From contig OZ004583.1 in assembly GCA_963924555.1 (NCBI GenBank), positions 310,001 through 374,000 on the forward strand: a stretch of 64,000 bases of DNA, read 5' to 3'. The notes below the pieces were generated by a model, which was given only the letters and a program-made list of their open reading frames with translations, was not told where the DNA came from and did no database searches. Below are positions 10,901 through 21,463 of the stretch, in pieces. Numbering within the stretch: the first letter of the stretch is position 1; each line of letters starts with the position of its first letter. The position numbers and the translations under genes were made by a program. The DNA is from Crambe crambe (lineage: Eukaryota > Porifera > Demospongiae > Poecilosclerida > Crambeidae).

Positions 10901-13900
10901 AGCTATAGTAACATGATAGATCATATTATTATTATTATTATTCCATGCAGGGCATAATGATTGCTCTATGACTTCCTAGAAGTGTGGACACCTTATCCTT
11001 CAGGTACCAGTGAAAGTCAAAGAAGTTCTTTCACCAGAAAATAGTTGTAGATGTGTGGCCTCATTCCATTCTGCATGGAAACGGAAGCTACTATTATAGG
11101 CTTGTGCTGCTACTTATACTAGGAAATCCCTTGCAGCATTGCCCACTATGTTATGTTCATCACTATGGGAACCATTGATATTATCTAATTACTGTACATA
11201 CCAAGTAGAAAATTGGAGAAAAAAAAAAAAAAAGAAGCTGTCATGGTTGTACTTATAACTTATACCATAGATAAAGTATTGGATTCACTCTTCATGATAA
11301 TCCTGCTTGCAACATCAAGTGAGACCTACATACATAACATATATATACAATACAGGAACTGTTGGCATATTCACTCATCAACCCTACAGGTATATTATAT
11401 GGTCTCATTACATGTATCCTGATAGTTACTATTAAGCACACACATTTCTGGACAATTTCATGTCTGTGGGTTCAGTCCTGTTCAAGATAGAGCCAAGCAG
11501 ATAGATGAAGACAACAGGCTCACTTCTTTTTTGGTTCTCTAGGACTCCCTGAAACATTTTTATGGCTTTTCCAGGTTCCTTAAAAGACTAAAAGATGTAA
11601 TGGAGAGGAAGTAGGTAAGAGTTGACATGCATAATGTTGTGGCTTACTGTCATAAAAATTGGTCTCAAATCTGTATCATTTAGAATCTGTAGTAGAAAAA
11701 CAGCAACATTATAAAGGATGGATGTTAACAATCTTATGGCTAGGGATTCATTTTGTAGCAGTAATGAATCAGTCCTAATAAATTGAACGTCAGCCTTCCT
11801 TTGATGTGCAATGCAAACAATTCCTCCAAGGATCAAGTGATCAGCTTCTAATTAGCCACACTACCTACATATCACCACTGAGAATGTAACAGGAAGTTAC
11901 AGTATCCATGGAGACGGTTGTATTATCAGAGAATCTGTTCTTCCAGTGTAACCACTCGACTGAGCACACCGAGCAAACTAACTCTCAGGTCATTGAAAGT
12001 ATTATATATATAGGTTTACACTCCAAAATTCCCCAGGCTTAAGTATCACTCCAAAATTCCCCAGGTCCAGTAATATGCACCCTGCACATGCATAATACAC
12101 ATGCTCCAATGTAATCGCTGGCTGATTTCTACATTGACTGCAATTATTGTAGGCATTTATTTACAATCTAGTTGGTGCTAGGCTTATCTAAGTGGATTGT
12201 AGGGTTGGAGCCATCAGTTCTCTAGCCCTAGGAATACTTCACTTGCTTGTTATAGCTACTGATGATTACATTTGACTTTCAGAAAGGGTGCTTGCAACTT
12301 GCGGATTCTGGCAAAAATGACTTTTCATTGCTATTAATTAACCTTTTCTCGTGCTCTTTCTTCAGCTTGTTTTACCAAAAGATCAGCAGGTGAGTCACCT
12401 GTAATCACATAATATAAACAGTGAAAAGCAGCAACACATCCAACAATAAATGATTAAGCTAAAAATAATAAACTGAAAGAACACACCTGTAGTCATGTCA
12501 GTTGTCGTCAAAGGTGATGTTGAAGAAGGTGGTAGTGGAGTTGATGCTGTAGTCATGTCAGTTGTCAAAGGTGATGTTGAAGAAGGTGATGAAGGTGGTA
12601 GTGGAGTTGATGTTGTAGTCATGTCAGTTGTTGTCAAAGGTAATGTTGAAGGTGATGAAGGTGGTAGTGGAGTTGATGAAGGTGGAGGTGATGGTAGTGA
12701 CAAAGGAATTGTTAAGACCGAGCGACTGGTGATGATTTTTCTTTGCATTGGTAGGCTTCGAGTGTTTAGGCCGAATACTAGAGCTCCATCTGCACATTGG
12801 GAGGAGATGTTTCCATTCCTCAAGTTGCGTTGTGGCCAGAGGGTATCACTATGTAGTCAATAGAGATTGATCAAAGTAGCAAGATATTATGTTTGCATGC
12901 TTCACAACATAACACGTGGCAAAGTATGATCACTTGAACTTACTTTAATTGTTCGTTATCAAATGGATCGTGCAGTAGAGTCACTCTCTCTCCATTACTT
13001 GTTATGTAACTGATCGTTAAGTTATCAAGACTCCACACATCCTTGGGGCGTGATCCAGCTGTCAGCTGACTGGTTTGCAGCCACCGAAACTGAACCTTTG
13101 AAACCTCTTCTTCCGCAAAATGACATATGTCCACAGTGAAATTAGTATTGGTGTCATTGATCTGTTCTATGTCCTCGACAAGATACCCTCTAATATTCAA
13201 GCTTTCTCCTACCTCCCCAAGAGGGATAGTTGCTCGTGATGCATCATTGCTTCCACTCCGATAATAAAAGGAAAGTGGAACCCAAACACTTCCAGTACTT
13301 GAACGGAAAGAAAGCTCCACCCCTTCATTAAACCCATTGATCTCATTGCACTCTGAACCGGGAGGAAATTGAAATGAAAGTTCACTGTGAAAAGAAGAAA
13401 CAATTTCAGTCAATGATAAGTACTTAACTTTAACTTACATTCGAGGTGTTGTGTTGGAACAAGAAGTATCGAATGTCTCTTGCAACCGTGAGTCATTCAT
13501 CTGGTTGCCAGAGCAACCATTAGGATAGGTGAAGATCATGCTGACCCTGTGTCGGCTAGCACTTCCATTGCATTCAATGGCTGGTTCACTATAGATCACC
13601 AGTAAAAAATATGTGATAGTCAAAGAGTATAGACTTGGAAAACAGCTGAAAAATTTTTTGTGACCTACAGTAATAGTCATAAATTATTGGTCTTGGAAGA
13701 AGTGGTAAAATAGTGTGTGCAAATGCTATATAACTAGCCAGGGTTGCTTCCATCGCTATTGCCTGTAGCTCCACTGACCTGACTGACGTGTAATTCACCA
13801 ATATGTTGCTGACCCTCCAGCAATTGCAGCATCCACCTCCATGCTCCCACTGGACAAATCGAAACTCCACACACCCTCTGAATGGTAGGGTGTGGTTCAT

Positions 13901-14221
13901 TTCTTCTCCACCAGGAGTGCTAGAGATGTTCATTTTCATTCGCGTTTTCCACTCTGCATCACTGTCATTTCTGTATTCTAACTGCACTGCAGTACTGCAA
14001 AGACCATCACTGCCTCCAAGGCAGGAAAAATTATCAGGGCATGATACATGATCAGGATACTTATATTCATCCAATGTGAATGAAATGTCGATTAAGTTAC
14101 TATCTATTTCACGTCTAGTTCGTCCGCTTCTTGCCAACAGTCCTTCCATCAGCATCCTTGAGGGGACCGCAACGCTCTCCTCGACCACTACAGCCAATAA
14201 TATCAACAATAACGCAGACAT
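7920..14221 (-). CDS. Adhesion GPCR with reelin-like modules, Pro/Ser/Thr stalk, GAIN/GPS and 7TM
   Basis: The most 5' member of the array. The N-terminus (14221) has a signal peptide (MSALLLILLAVVVEESVAVP), an RTRR furin-like site, a first reelin-like module (VEFRFVQWEHGGGCCNCW), an exon ending NTTPRM (about 13440), a second module with VQFRWLQTSQ and PKDVWSLDN (12940-13390), and a Pro/Ser/Thr stalk (12.49-12.82 kb). GAIN exons lie at about 10.75-10.87, 10.38-10.55 and 10.04-10.27 kb. The GPS starts CVFLKF instead of the usual CVFWDF but keeps GEWSDRGC and CECNHLTHFAILL with HL/T. The helices are at about 9500-9765, 9076-9432, 8860-9016 and 8325-8600. A 109-codon-frame tail exon (7920-8240) is unrelated in sequence to the neighbour's tail. 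Exon order and phases match the gene at 2148-7570, showing tandem duplication. Ligand and coupling are unknown. Confidence 0.85.
9829..9990. mobile_element. 162-bp MITE with perfect 28-bp terminal inverted repeats
   Basis: Bases 9829-9856 are the exact reverse complement of 9963-9990. The interior is AT-rich and non-coding. It lies in an intron just before the GPS exons of the adhesion GPCR. Perfect ends suggest a recent insertion of a non-autonomous DNA transposon. Confidence 0.8.
12490..12700 (-). repeat. Coding minisatellite for Pro/Ser/Thr stalk
   Basis: Imperfect repeats encode units like TTDMTTTSTPLPPSSPS on the minus strand. They form the mucin-like stalk between the reelin-like modules and the GAIN part of the receptor. 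The unit is unrelated in sequence to the stalk repeat of the neighbouring gene. Confidence 0.75.
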
Positions 14222-14268
14222 TTTCTAGCTAGTTAGAACTGTGGCTGAAGCTAAAAGGCTACTATTTA

Positions 14269-14492
14269 TACACCGATTTTCACTTCACTTTGAACGTGCC
14301 CCGGGGAGCGTATGGTTTGTTTTTTCGGGCAGTTTCAATAAACATTAAACGGCGCGTACAAAGCATAACCTTCCAAATAGCTCACGGGAAACTTATGCTT
14401 TGTGGGTTCCATTGATGCCCATTGAAACAGCCTTGAAAAAACAAACCATACGCTTCCCGGAGCACGTTCAAAGTGAAGTGAAAATGGGTGTA
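14269..14492. mobile_element. Large hairpin (foldback) element upstream of an adhesion GPCR
   Basis: The arm at 14269-14339 pairs with 14421-14492 with few mismatches. Pairing resumes inside (GTACAAAGCATAA near 14356 with TTATGCTTTGTGG near 14393), so almost the whole 224 bp can fold into one hairpin. It starts 48 bp upstream of the ATG at 14221 and ends about 160 bp from the SSUH2 stop. It could be a foldback MITE or a structured 5' leader/promoter piece. No protein is encoded. Confidence 0.75.
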
Positions 14493-14524
14493 GCAGAGCA
14501 TTGCATAGCGGATGTTAAAAATTG

Positions 14525-14534
14525 GCGCATGCGC
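14525..14534. promoter_or_regulatory. GCGCATGCGC palindrome (NRF-1-like)
   Basis: A perfect 10-bp palindrome that resembles the core of NRF-1 sites in animal promoters. It lies between the hairpin element and the SSUH2 3' end, about 300 bp upstream of the adhesion GPCR start. A functional role is only inferred from the motif. Confidence 0.3.
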
Positions 14535-14655
14535 ACAAGAATGAACACTCGAACTCGTGGGCTGTACATGTCGATGAACAGAAGTCATAAAAATAACACA
14601 ACATGGAAAAATAACACTTCAATTTTTTTTTTCTGTCACAGAGTCACCATCTCTC

Positions 14656-17600
14656 TCAAAGGATGCTGCAGCCACAGCAGATTTGCTGGGGGTAGTCGGG
14701 GGCGTGGACATGGTTCTCATGACCATACACCCAATAACTGAAGGTCTTGCCCTTGTAGTCGCAGCGGGCCTCAAATACGGGGACAATTCGGATCCAATGG
14801 CGCTGTGAGAGGATCTTCTCCATGGGGAAACTGGCAGCGTGGGACTCCACAAGTTGATGGGAGGCATTATTCACTGCATTGTCAGGAAATCCAGATACAG
14901 GAGTAACCTAGGTGATGAGGAGTATGAATGTCACACTGACTCTGTATACAACACCTTCTTAGTAGTAACCATGGATGCAGGATTTCCATTCCTTGGTATG
15001 TCCACTAATTAGTAATTGTACACACTCAGAAGATGCTTATCTACTCAGTCGTTAAAAAAGCATTTGATCTGGACTTTTAAAATAGCATGGGGCAAGTGTA
15101 CAAGCCAAGCTGATGGGCCTGAACATTAATTAGATAATTAATCAGGTAAGGGAATTTGCTATGAATAGGTCAATCAATTTTCATACCGAATACTTTTTCT
15201 GGATGATGTGTACAAATTCCAGCTAGTTTTTACACAAACGAGAAGCAGTTGCTGCAATATCTGGAGGGAAAATAATGGGACCAAGGTGTGTGGTGGTCTG
15301 ATGGCCTCGTTGGTGGTCTCAACAGACCAGGATCCAGTGGTCAGGTGATCTAGTGGCCTCATGGAACAGGGCCCTTGTGGACCAGGGTATGGCGTGTCTA
15401 GTGGCTTCATGGACTCAGTGGTTCAGTACCCAGGGTTGAAGTCCACCAGCTCTCCTACACTCACCCTGGGCTGGGTGTCCTGAAAAGCCATTTTCCCCTG
15501 AGCCCCTCGGATGAGGTGATCGGGCAGTGCAGTCCGCTCCACAATGTGGTCGGCTTTGTTGTTCTTCCAAGTCACCGTCAACTTGATGTAGCATTTAACT
15601 TGACCTTTAGCATCACACACATTGCACTTGGTCTGTCCACACCCATGACAGGTCCAGCACCTGGGAAACAAGGGCAGGGGGAAGAAAAATCACCATGAAG
15701 GGTTTTTGTTTTTTATCACAAGCGGTTATAATGAACTAGCTGCACTAGCAATGTGAAACCATATCAAAGTGGTTTTGAAAAGCAAGCAATTCATTTTAGC
15801 AAAACTATTTACATGCAAAAAACCATTGCTATGGCTAGATCATGTAGCATACCTCTTTCTGCCAGAGCCATTGCAACTCATGCAAGGAACACTCTCCATG
15901 TCCACATGTGTGCCTCCATGGTGATGGTGGTGATGGTGACCATGGTGATGGTGGTGGTGATGGTTGTCATGGTGAATGTAAGGCTGGAGCCGACGCCCAG
16001 TTCCATCACAAGTTCCACAGATGATCTGGTTAGAAGATATTTACGACATGAGATTTACAAGAAGTTACAAATGTTACTACTGAAAAAGTTCAAAGTACAA
16101 ACTTTACTATAAAAAGATTTTTATACAGTGGAACCTCGGACCCAGCCTTTTATCTTTGGCAGAGAGATTGTCCTTGATTGAGAGGTTGTCCTCTTTTGGA
16201 GATTGTGTTTATACAAAGGTTGTCCTTTGGAAGTTCCACTTTTATCATGACAAACCTGGCCACGCCCAAGACATCTCTTGCAGCGGTTCATGCCAACGCC
16301 CATGCAGCCATGACAAACTTTAACGGAGGCAGTGTGGGGAACCTCAAACACCTTCACATGGTCCTCAAACATTGCTGAGGGTTGAGCAGGAATAGCCCAT
16401 GGACCAGGAGCCTGGCCATTCTGGGGGCCATCTATGGGCTGACCTGGAGTGAGGGAAAGATTTAGTAAAGGTGGGTGAGGCTGATCAGTGGGAAGGCTTT
16501 ATTAGGAATAGTGGGTGGAGCTAATAAATGGGAGGTGGGGCTAAATAATGGGAGGGGGTTGTGGGTGGACTAACCAGTGGGAAGGCTTCATTAGGAATAG
16601 TGGGTGGGGCTAATCAGTAGAGGGGCTTAAAATACATACAAATAGTAGGGTTAATCGGTGGGAGGGATTAGATCAGCAGGTGAGGTCTATGGGAGAGCTT
16701 GTTGGAACAATCAGGAGCTTACCACGGAATGGCTCATAGGCCCAAGTGGTCTTCCTGCCTTCAGTGAAAGTCTCCAGTTGATACTGTAGATAGTGACAAT
16801 AATTGTTTAACCTATTAACGTTAGCTTTCCTACTCCTAAAGTAAACTAAGTGATAAGGTTGTCTTGGTGATAAGGTTGTCTTGGTGATAGTTTAGTTCCA
16901 CGTACATGGAAAGCACTGGATGGAACGATGTTGGTGAACACAAGGTTCTGAGCAGCTCCCTTTCCATAGCAAAAGTGGTTATCGACTTCTCGCATTAAGG
17001 CATCTCGAGCAACTTCCTCAGTAATGGTGGGAATTCTGCAGGGGGCGGGGCAGGAGGGAGGGAACCATTAGAATGCAGTATAATTATATAGATTCTAAAT
17101 TTTCAGCTGGAATTTTTTTTTTTTTTTTGTGGTTTACAATACAATGAGATCATGAATTTCTTACTCGGCTTGGACAGAAGAGGACTCGTCAGTTCTAGGG
17201 GCTACTGCCTCATATGCTGGAGGTGGAACGAACGCATCTGTGGAAAGGAGAATCATGGACAACTACTAATATTCAACGTCTTTGCTAGCGATATTCATCA
17301 GTTAATTAAACAACCCCAAGTATTTCTAAAGGTCAACTATTTCACTGCCTCAACCTATAGCCAATGGGCGAAGGGATAAAGATAATGGTGGAATAGTATT
17401 GAGTCTATATATAGAATGCAAGAATGGTCTCTCTATACTATGACATAGTCTGGTAGGATAATGATGCAACTTCAGATAACTGTCTAGGTGCAGGTCTGGG
17501 GGAGATTTGCATTCTCATTATTGATAATCAGGTAGGTCAGGAAGTGCTGAAAAAACATTGAACCGAACCTGCTTCAAAGTTGACATTCTCATAGCCTTCA

Positions 17601-18092
17601 ACACGGTCCATATCAGAAACGGGTGGGGCTGAGGCAGGGACGTCATCGACTGTTTTAGCATTGTTCTCGTGCACATCCTCTGAAGGGACTTCCCCTTTGT
17701 AAGCTGGCAGCTGACCTCCTGCATTTATGAGTGGGTGTGGCATAATATAAGTTGTGGTAGTTAGAAGCCATAATTTATTTAAACATGCCTTGCTGAGGTG
17801 GCTGCTGTTGTTGTGGAGGTTGCTGGAAATTAGCTGGTGCAGGCTGATAGGTGCCCTGGGGTTGCTGCTGGTAGCCTCCCTGTTGCTGGTAGCCTCCCTG
17901 GGGTTGCTGTTGCTGGTAGCCTCCCTGAGGGGGCTGTTGCTGGTAGCCTCCCTGAGGGGGCTGTTGCTGGTAGCCTCCCTGAGGGGGCTGTTGCTGGTAC
18001 CCTCCCTGGGGCTGCTGCTGGTAGCCACCTGGGGGCGGATAACCTCCCTGTTGCTGCTGCTGATAGCCAGGCTGAGGGGGAGGTGCTGCCAT
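14656..18092 (-). CDS. SSUH2: SSUH2-like protein with DnaJ-type cysteine repeats
   Basis: About nine exons. Exon 1 (17789-18092) encodes a Gln/Pro/Gly/Tyr repeat N-terminus ([12 protein letters not shown]). Later exons encode [10 protein letters not shown] (about 17.2 kb), [20 protein letters not shown] (16.9-17.0 kb) and a cysteine region with CHGC, CKRC, CGTC, CMSC, CWTCHGC and CNVC (16.26-16.45, 15.87-16.03 and 15.43-15.66 kb). The last exon (14656-14907) ends CCGCSIL. Cys-x-x-Cys repeats followed by a beta-rich C-terminus match the SSUH2 family; the biochemical function is poorly known. A 14-His stretch (about 15905-15970) interrupts the cysteine region. Joining exon 1 to the next (acceptor before 17718) keeps frame only with a GC donor at 17788. 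If that is wrong, the Gln/Pro ORF could be a separate short gene. Confidence 0.75.
16137..16240. mobile_element. Short MITE with AGTGGAACCTC-type inverted ends
   Basis: AGTGGAACCTC at 16137-16147 is matched by its near-complement GAAGTTCCACT ending at 16240. The interior has repeated TTGTCCT words also found at 44.9-45.1 kb, so this is a dispersed family. It lies in an SSUH2 intron. Confidence 0.5.
16455..16700. repeat. Degenerate G-rich intronic repeats
   Basis: Imperfect copies of a GTGGGTGGGGCTAATCAGTGGGA-like unit (shown in part) recur through this SSUH2 intron. No coding or RNA signal was seen; it looks like a decayed minisatellite. Confidence 0.5.
17870..18010 (-). repeat. Coding minisatellite for QQQPPQGGY repeats
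   Basis: A 27-30-bp unit repeated about five times encodes GGYQQQPPQ on the minus strand, giving a low-complexity, probably disordered N-terminus for the SSUH2-like protein. Long frames on the plus strand here are only its antisense. Confidence 0.8.
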
Positions 18093-18256
18093 CTGATATT
18101 AAAGCAGCAAAACCTATAATTGAATAGATTGCACCTAGCTACTGTATTAAATACCTTGCATGCAAATAGATTGACTCGACCTTAGACCGCAATCAACTAG
18201 GAAAAAAATATTGGGCGCGGATCATGGATTGGCGCGCCACGCCCTTTTACATGTCA

Positions 18257-18264
18257 TGACGTCA
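18257..18264. promoter_or_regulatory. TGACGTCA (CRE/ATF-type) palindrome
   Basis: A perfect 8-bp CRE consensus in the 190-bp gap between the SSUH2 start (18092) and the ALG11 stop (18283). It lies about 165 bp upstream of the SSUH2 ATG, next to the GC-rich TTGGCGCGCCA at about 18229. Position suits a CREB/ATF promoter site for SSUH2; activity is inferred. Confidence 0.45.
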
Positions 18265-18282
18265 CTAGCCATAATTAATACA

Positions 18283-19809
18283 CTACACAAAAAGATGTTC
18301 AGTTGCTCTAAGAAACGATGCTTCAAAAATCTCTACTGAGAACTTTGAGCGAACTGCTTCCCTGGCTGAGCTGGTGAGCCTTCTTCGCTGCTCTTCCTTC
18401 ATGAAAAACACCTCCCTCAGACACGCAACATACTGGTTCTCCGCCACAGCCAGGTACCCGGTCTTCACTCCCTTCCAGTCCACAACAATATCCATTAGTG
18501 GACCACCAGAGTTGTGTCCCACCATGACACATCCAGCTGCCATACATTCCACCAAACAAATCCCAAAATGTTCGTCCTTCATTGTATGTAGAGCAGCAGT
18601 GGCTTGGGATAACTCATCCTTCAGCCTATCAAAAGGCACATTGATCTCAAAGCGGATATTTTTACCAATACCCATATTGCTTGCAATGCGTCTGAGTTCC
18701 TTCACCCGGTCCCTGTCCTCTTGGTTACGGCAACTCCCTATCATCACCAACTCCACCATCTTTCTCTGTTTATTATCAAGTCTGTCTAGGAAATATTTCA
18801 TCACTTGGAGCTGCAACTCGTGATCCTTTTCTGGCCGGAACTGACCGACAGAAACGACACTAAACTTCCTGGTGTCCCTCTCAATGGGAAGTTGTTGAAA
18901 AGAGCTGGTGTCACAAGGAGGATAAACAATGTACAATCGACTTGGCGACCAAATTTGTGAGATGTGCCCGTGTGTCCATGTGGAATTCACCATCACCACG
19001 TCATTTCGTCTCCCGGCAAAGCCATAGATCTTGGCAAAAACTCGGTAGTAGAAAACCTTGAGGTTTGTCAAGATCCTGCTCTGGCTGATTCTGCTGGAGT
19101 TATTGAAAGACTGTTCATTTCCTTTCACCTTGTCCAGCATGTTTTGACTGACTGTAGGATAATGAACATAACTGACAGTCTTGCAACCTCCAAACCAGCG
19201 AAATAGGGGGATAGTGAAAGCATAACCAGTGGTGTCCATGAAGACATCCGGAGCGAACTTAAACAAGGCTTCCAATCCAAGAATGATGGAACCCAAATTC
19301 TGACCCAGAATGGTGAAATGAGGCCAGCTGCTTGCTTCCACCCACTTTCGTCGGTGGAGATACACAAATTCCACTCTCTCACACAGAGAAATGCCAAACT
19401 GCTCATACACTTTATTCAGAATATCTTCTGCTATCACATCTTTCTCAAAGCCAGTGTAAATAATACAGCGAATGAAGGAGTATCGTTTCTGCAGGGCATT
19501 GATACTCTGCCATAGCACCCTTTCACCACCCCCTCCAGCGTTGCAGTAAGGGTGGAAAAACCCAACCACTACTTGCTTGATTCGCTGTTTATTGAGTCCC
19601 CACTTCTTCAGCTGGGAGCGAGACTTCAACGAGATGCAGAGCCTGAGCAGGAGGAAGAGTATGGTAAAGAGCACCAGCGATGCTAGCAGGCCATAGAGCA
19701 GCATCCACAAGAATCCAAGAGGCTCCTCATTATCTTGAAAAGAGTCCACACTGCTATCTCTGCCCTCCACATGATCAACGTGAACGTGTGGCTCTTCCTT
19801 CGCCGCCAT
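18283..19809 (-). CDS. ALG11: ALG11, GDP-Man:Man3GlcNAc2-PP-dolichol alpha-1,2-mannosyltransferase
   Basis: Intronless, about 508 residues (human ALG11 is 492). It adds the fourth and fifth mannoses to lipid-linked oligosaccharide on the cytosolic face of the ER. The N-terminus has a membrane segment (LLYGLLASLVLFTILFLLL). The family hallmark NAGGGGERVLW follows (about residue 90), then VNSTWTHGHISQIW, and the GT4 E-x7-E motif in EHFGICLVECMAAGC near residue 430. The frame stays open upstream to 19863, but I chose the Met at 19809 (MAAKEEP) because the extension before it is short and Lys/Phe-rich and adds nothing family-like. It is divergent from TMEM243, with starts 175 bp apart. Loss of introns could reflect retroposition, but no poly-A or flanking repeat was seen. 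Confidence 0.95.
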   Translation of the reverse strand: MAAKEEPHVHVDHVEGRDSSVDSFQDNEEPLGFLWMLLYGLLASLVLFTILFLLLRLCISLKSRSQLKKWGLNKQRIKQVVVGFFHPYCNAGGGGERVLWQSINALQKRYSFIRCIIYTGFEKDVIAEDILNKVYEQFGISLCERVEFVYLHRRKWVEASSWPHFTILGQNLGSIILGLEALFKFAPDVFMDTTGYAFTIPLFRWFGGCKTVSYVHYPTVSQNMLDKVKGNEQSFNNSSRISQSRILTNLKVFYYRVFAKIYGFAGRRNDVVMVNSTWTHGHISQIWSPSRLYIVYPPCDTSSFQQLPIERDTRKFSVVSVGQFRPEKDHELQLQVMKYFLDRLDNKQRKMVELVMIGSCRNQEDRDRVKELRRIASNMGIGKNIRFEINVPFDRLKDELSQATAALHTMKDEHFGICLVECMAAGCVMVGHNSGGPLMDIVVDWKGVKTGYLAVAENQYVACLREVFFMKEEQRRRLTSSAREAVRSKFSVEIFEASFLRATEHLFV

Positions 19810-19983
19810 TTTTTTCTGATTACCAACAAAAAAAAAATAAAAAATTTTTTTGCGGGATCTCAATTTTCACAGTATTATCACATGATTTCAACTCTTATGT
19901 TGAGCTCAGCAAATTGGCAATCCATCAATATACTAGTCTAAAGTTAGTTAGAAAACGAGTGCAAATTCCCTAAGAGAAGTGGG
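19810..19983. promoter_or_regulatory. Divergent promoter interval, ALG11 / TMEM243
   Basis: Only 174 bp separates the two ATGs, so both core promoters must lie here or in 5' UTR. It is AT-rich with A and T runs near 19830-19855. No TATA box or known motif stands out. Confidence 0.55.
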
Positions 19984-21226
19984 ATGGATGAGACTGACCA
20001 CCAACCTTTATTTGGAGAAACTAGAAGAAGGGTGAGTGAGTGAATCAAGCATGAGAGCTGGTTATTGTGTATGGTCTTTGCTAGTTAACATGGGGGATGT
20101 CAGGGTACAGCTTGAGAGGAATTCATGAGCTAATGCAGAATACTACTCTTTTTGTATCTATTAGCTAGCTCACTGTTACCTTCAAGCTAGTATGAAAGTA
20201 CTCTGTATAAATCATTGAGTTGGCATCTGGATCCTTGCCAGTGCAGTGGCTGGTAGCAATCTAGTTACTTTCCCACTTGTGATGGTGGCTGTGGGATTAT
20301 TTTCGGCATCTAATTATCATTAAGCTGTTAATGGGGGACACCTGAGTGCCTGGAAACAAAACATGCACTGGCTTATCGCTCCATTGGAGCAATAGGAGTC
20401 TTGCTGGCATCTCTAACACAAAACACAATATTGAAAGTACAGAGAGCACACATAGCTATTACTAATGTTTTGTTTATTTTGGTCCCCCATGCTGAATGGG
20501 CAATTGAAAATGAAACAAAAACATTTCCTTATTCAGGATAAGATCATCAACATAGTCATTGCTGCAATTACTGCCATCGTTGTTTTGGTGAGTTATTTTT
20601 TATTATTGATAAAGTCATCAGTTAAAGATGGATCCCAATTATACTCAGATCACGGTCATCGTGGCAATCTTATCGAGCGTTTTGAACCATCACAAATGTT
20701 ACAGAGTTTATGGTAAGGAGGTAAACTTTTGTGTCTACTTTGGGGACATTGTACTCTGTGCTATCATCTTTCTCCTTCTGATACCTCAAGTTTTAGTGGT
20801 AAGTTCTACGCAAGACACAGGCGGTTTTAGGGAATCTTGAAACACTGGTCATCAAGCGACAACTGTTAACTACACATGCATATTGCACATGCACAATCAC
20901 ATGCCCAGTGTACACATGGTTGTCGCTTGACGGTTGGCTCAAAATTCTCTAAAACTGCTATGCTCACTAAACCATAGATCTAAAGATTCAGTTGGCAGCC
21001 ATGCATTTTAGACACACATTGCTTCATTGATTTTGTTCAGGCTTACTGGTACAGAAGAGGAGAATTGGAACCCAAGTTTCGGACTTTGATCTACTACAAT
21101 GCAGTAGTAACAGTATTGCTGTGTATCTGTGCTAACTTGTACTTCTTGGAAGTGGGCATTGCTAGTCCTGCACAACCCCAACCCACTACCACCTGTGCAC
21201 CCGCCGCCACCACTCATGCCAGTTGA
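19984..21226 (+). CDS. TMEM243: TMEM243-like small membrane protein
   Basis: Four short exons, about 150 residues. Exon 1 (19984-20031) encodes MDETDHQPLFGETRRR; the PLFGET word is characteristic of TMEM243. Exon 2 (about 20539-20589) encodes DKIINIVIAAITAIVVL. Exon 3 (about 20623-20799) encodes further hydrophobic segments, and exon 4 (21042-21226) has YWYRRGELEPKFRTLIYY and LLCICANLYF, very close to human TMEM243. Four membrane helices are predicted. The family is small and poorly studied; the vertebrate gene was named for association with MDR1/taxol resistance. An extra Pro/Thr/Ala tail follows the usual end. The exon 3 acceptor (TTAAAG or ATG start) is the least certain point. Confidence 0.85.
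20821..20958. mobile_element. Hairpin MITE in TMEM243 intron 3
   Basis: About 42 bp at each end are inverted copies with a few mismatches: GCGGTTTTAG and AAGCGACAAC on the left, GTTGTCGCTT and CTAAAACTGC on the right. The centre is rich in CACATGCA words. It is a non-coding foldback element. Confidence 0.65.
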
Positions 21227-21463
21227 AGATTGCCCATTGATCCTTGTTCCTCCTCACTCCTTCTATTCATTTTTGTTTCATTGGACATTATACATGTTTT
21301 TACTTTGCACCCAGCAATTTCCAAATGCAATAGTGTTTGTTTTATTCATAAACTACCCATTTCAAGGGAGTGTGATGTAAATAATGTATTGCTATTCAGT
21401 GTATGAATGCTAACTGCAACACAGGTTGTGTTTTAATCATACCACTTCAGTTAAGCGCAAGTG

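Noticed and set aside
12495-12863. Gly/Val-rich open frame on the plus strand
   Set aside because: Antisense of the Pro/Ser/Thr stalk repeat of the minus-strand receptor.
17754-18127. Leu/Val/Ala-rich and Gly/Ala-rich open frames on the plus strand
   Set aside because: They are antisense shadows of the Gln/Pro repeat in SSUH2 exon 1 and have no start context or domain.
19810-19863. Upstream ALG11 start giving an 18-residue longer protein
   Set aside because: The extension is Lys/Phe-rich low complexity and the next Met gives a normal family-like N-terminus (MAAKEEP).
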